From Christensenellaceae bacterium (GTDB lineage Bacteria > Bacillota > Clostridia > Christensenellales > Borkfalkiaceae): a stretch of DNA of 6,137 nt. The position numbers and the translations under genes were made by a program. Shown here in pieces: positions 5,997 to 6,137 of the stretch; position 1 is the stretch's first letter, and each line of letters begins with the position of its first letter. The notes beneath the pieces were generated by a model that searched no databases, was not told where the DNA came from, and worked only from the letters and a program-made list of their open reading frames with translations. The stretch covers positions 1-6,137 of the forward strand of contig JAEDMA010000083.1 in NCBI GenBank assembly GCA_016295005.1, in the 5' to 3' direction.

Positions 5997-6137
5997 GTGT
6001 TTTCGCCAACTATTTTTTTTGCGTCGTAATAAACGTCGCCCGCGCCGAGAATAATTATTCTCTTTAATTTTTCTTTTTTTTCAGAATAGAATTTTACTTT
6101 CTCCGAAAGTTCTTTGAAATCGGCGGCAAACTTTACA
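5981..6137 (-). CDS. murC: C-terminal end of a probable UDP-N-acetylmuramate-L-alanine ligase (MurC); 5' part outside the window
   Basis: Fifty-one codons are visible before a TGA stop at 5983-5981. The tail reads as a charged helix (FKELSEKVKFYSEKKEKLKR), then a hydrophobic strand IIILGAGDVYYDAKKIV (27-43) and a short polar end. A strand ending in GAGD(I/V) followed by a helix close to the C-terminus is typical of MurC, the cytosolic ATP-dependent ligase that adds L-alanine to UDP-MurNAc in peptidoglycan synthesis. The fragment is too short to exclude another Mur ligase or an unrelated Rossmann-like protein, so the name is tentative. It is co-directional with the riboswitch-carrier unit; only 36 nt separate its stop from P1, and no terminator lies between. 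Confidence 0.6.
   Translation of the reverse strand, partial: VKFAADFKELSEKVKFYSEKKEKLKRIIILGAGDVYYDAKKIVGENTCQSR

Overview
The window reads as a chromosomal stretch of a moderately AT-rich Bacillota-like (probably clostridial) bacterium. This rests on AAGGAG/AGAGG-type ribosome binding sites, TTGACA/TATAAT-type promoters, intrinsic terminators, and two transcription-attenuating riboswitches of classes common in that phylum. TGA ends the right-hand partial gene, so the standard stop set is in use. No phage, IS, CRISPR, tRNA or rRNA was seen. The lineage call is an inference from style, not from a marker gene.

Layout, left to right. (1) 1-616, minus: N-terminal 205 codons of cofactor-independent phosphoglycerate mutase (gpmI), with its own promoter in the 95-bp gap before it. 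(2) 712-2085, minus: complete class II fumarase (fumC) with a good promoter. (3) 2086-2536: a 451-bp divergent control region. It holds the fumC promoter (minus), an AT-rich spacer, a strong plus-strand promoter inside an inverted repeat, a guanine-class purine riboswitch (2331-2395) and its terminator (2422-2464). (4) 2537-4039, plus: NCS2/AzgA-type purine permease, followed by a strong terminator. (5) 4093-4504: gene-free convergent spacer with a bidirectional terminator at 4351-4384. (6) 4505-5800, minus: ArsB/NhaD-type (ion transporter superfamily) membrane carrier. (7) 5819-5944, minus: its leader, which matches the yybP-ykoY manganese riboswitch with an overlapping terminator. (8) 5981-6137, minus: the last 51 codons of a gene that looks like murC.

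Two transport genes are each placed under a metabolite- or ion-sensing RNA. The purine permease should be switched off by guanine or hypoxanthine (C at the specificity position, terminator downstream). The ArsB/NhaD carrier should be switched on by Mn2+, because the 3' strand of aptamer helix P1 is also the 5' arm of the terminator. The most interesting inference is that this otherwise generic carrier is a Mn2+ exporter or part of a Mn2+ stress response. The longest open frame for the carrier runs back through the riboswitch; the real start is the ATG at 5800. gpmI and fumC are ordinary central-metabolism genes.
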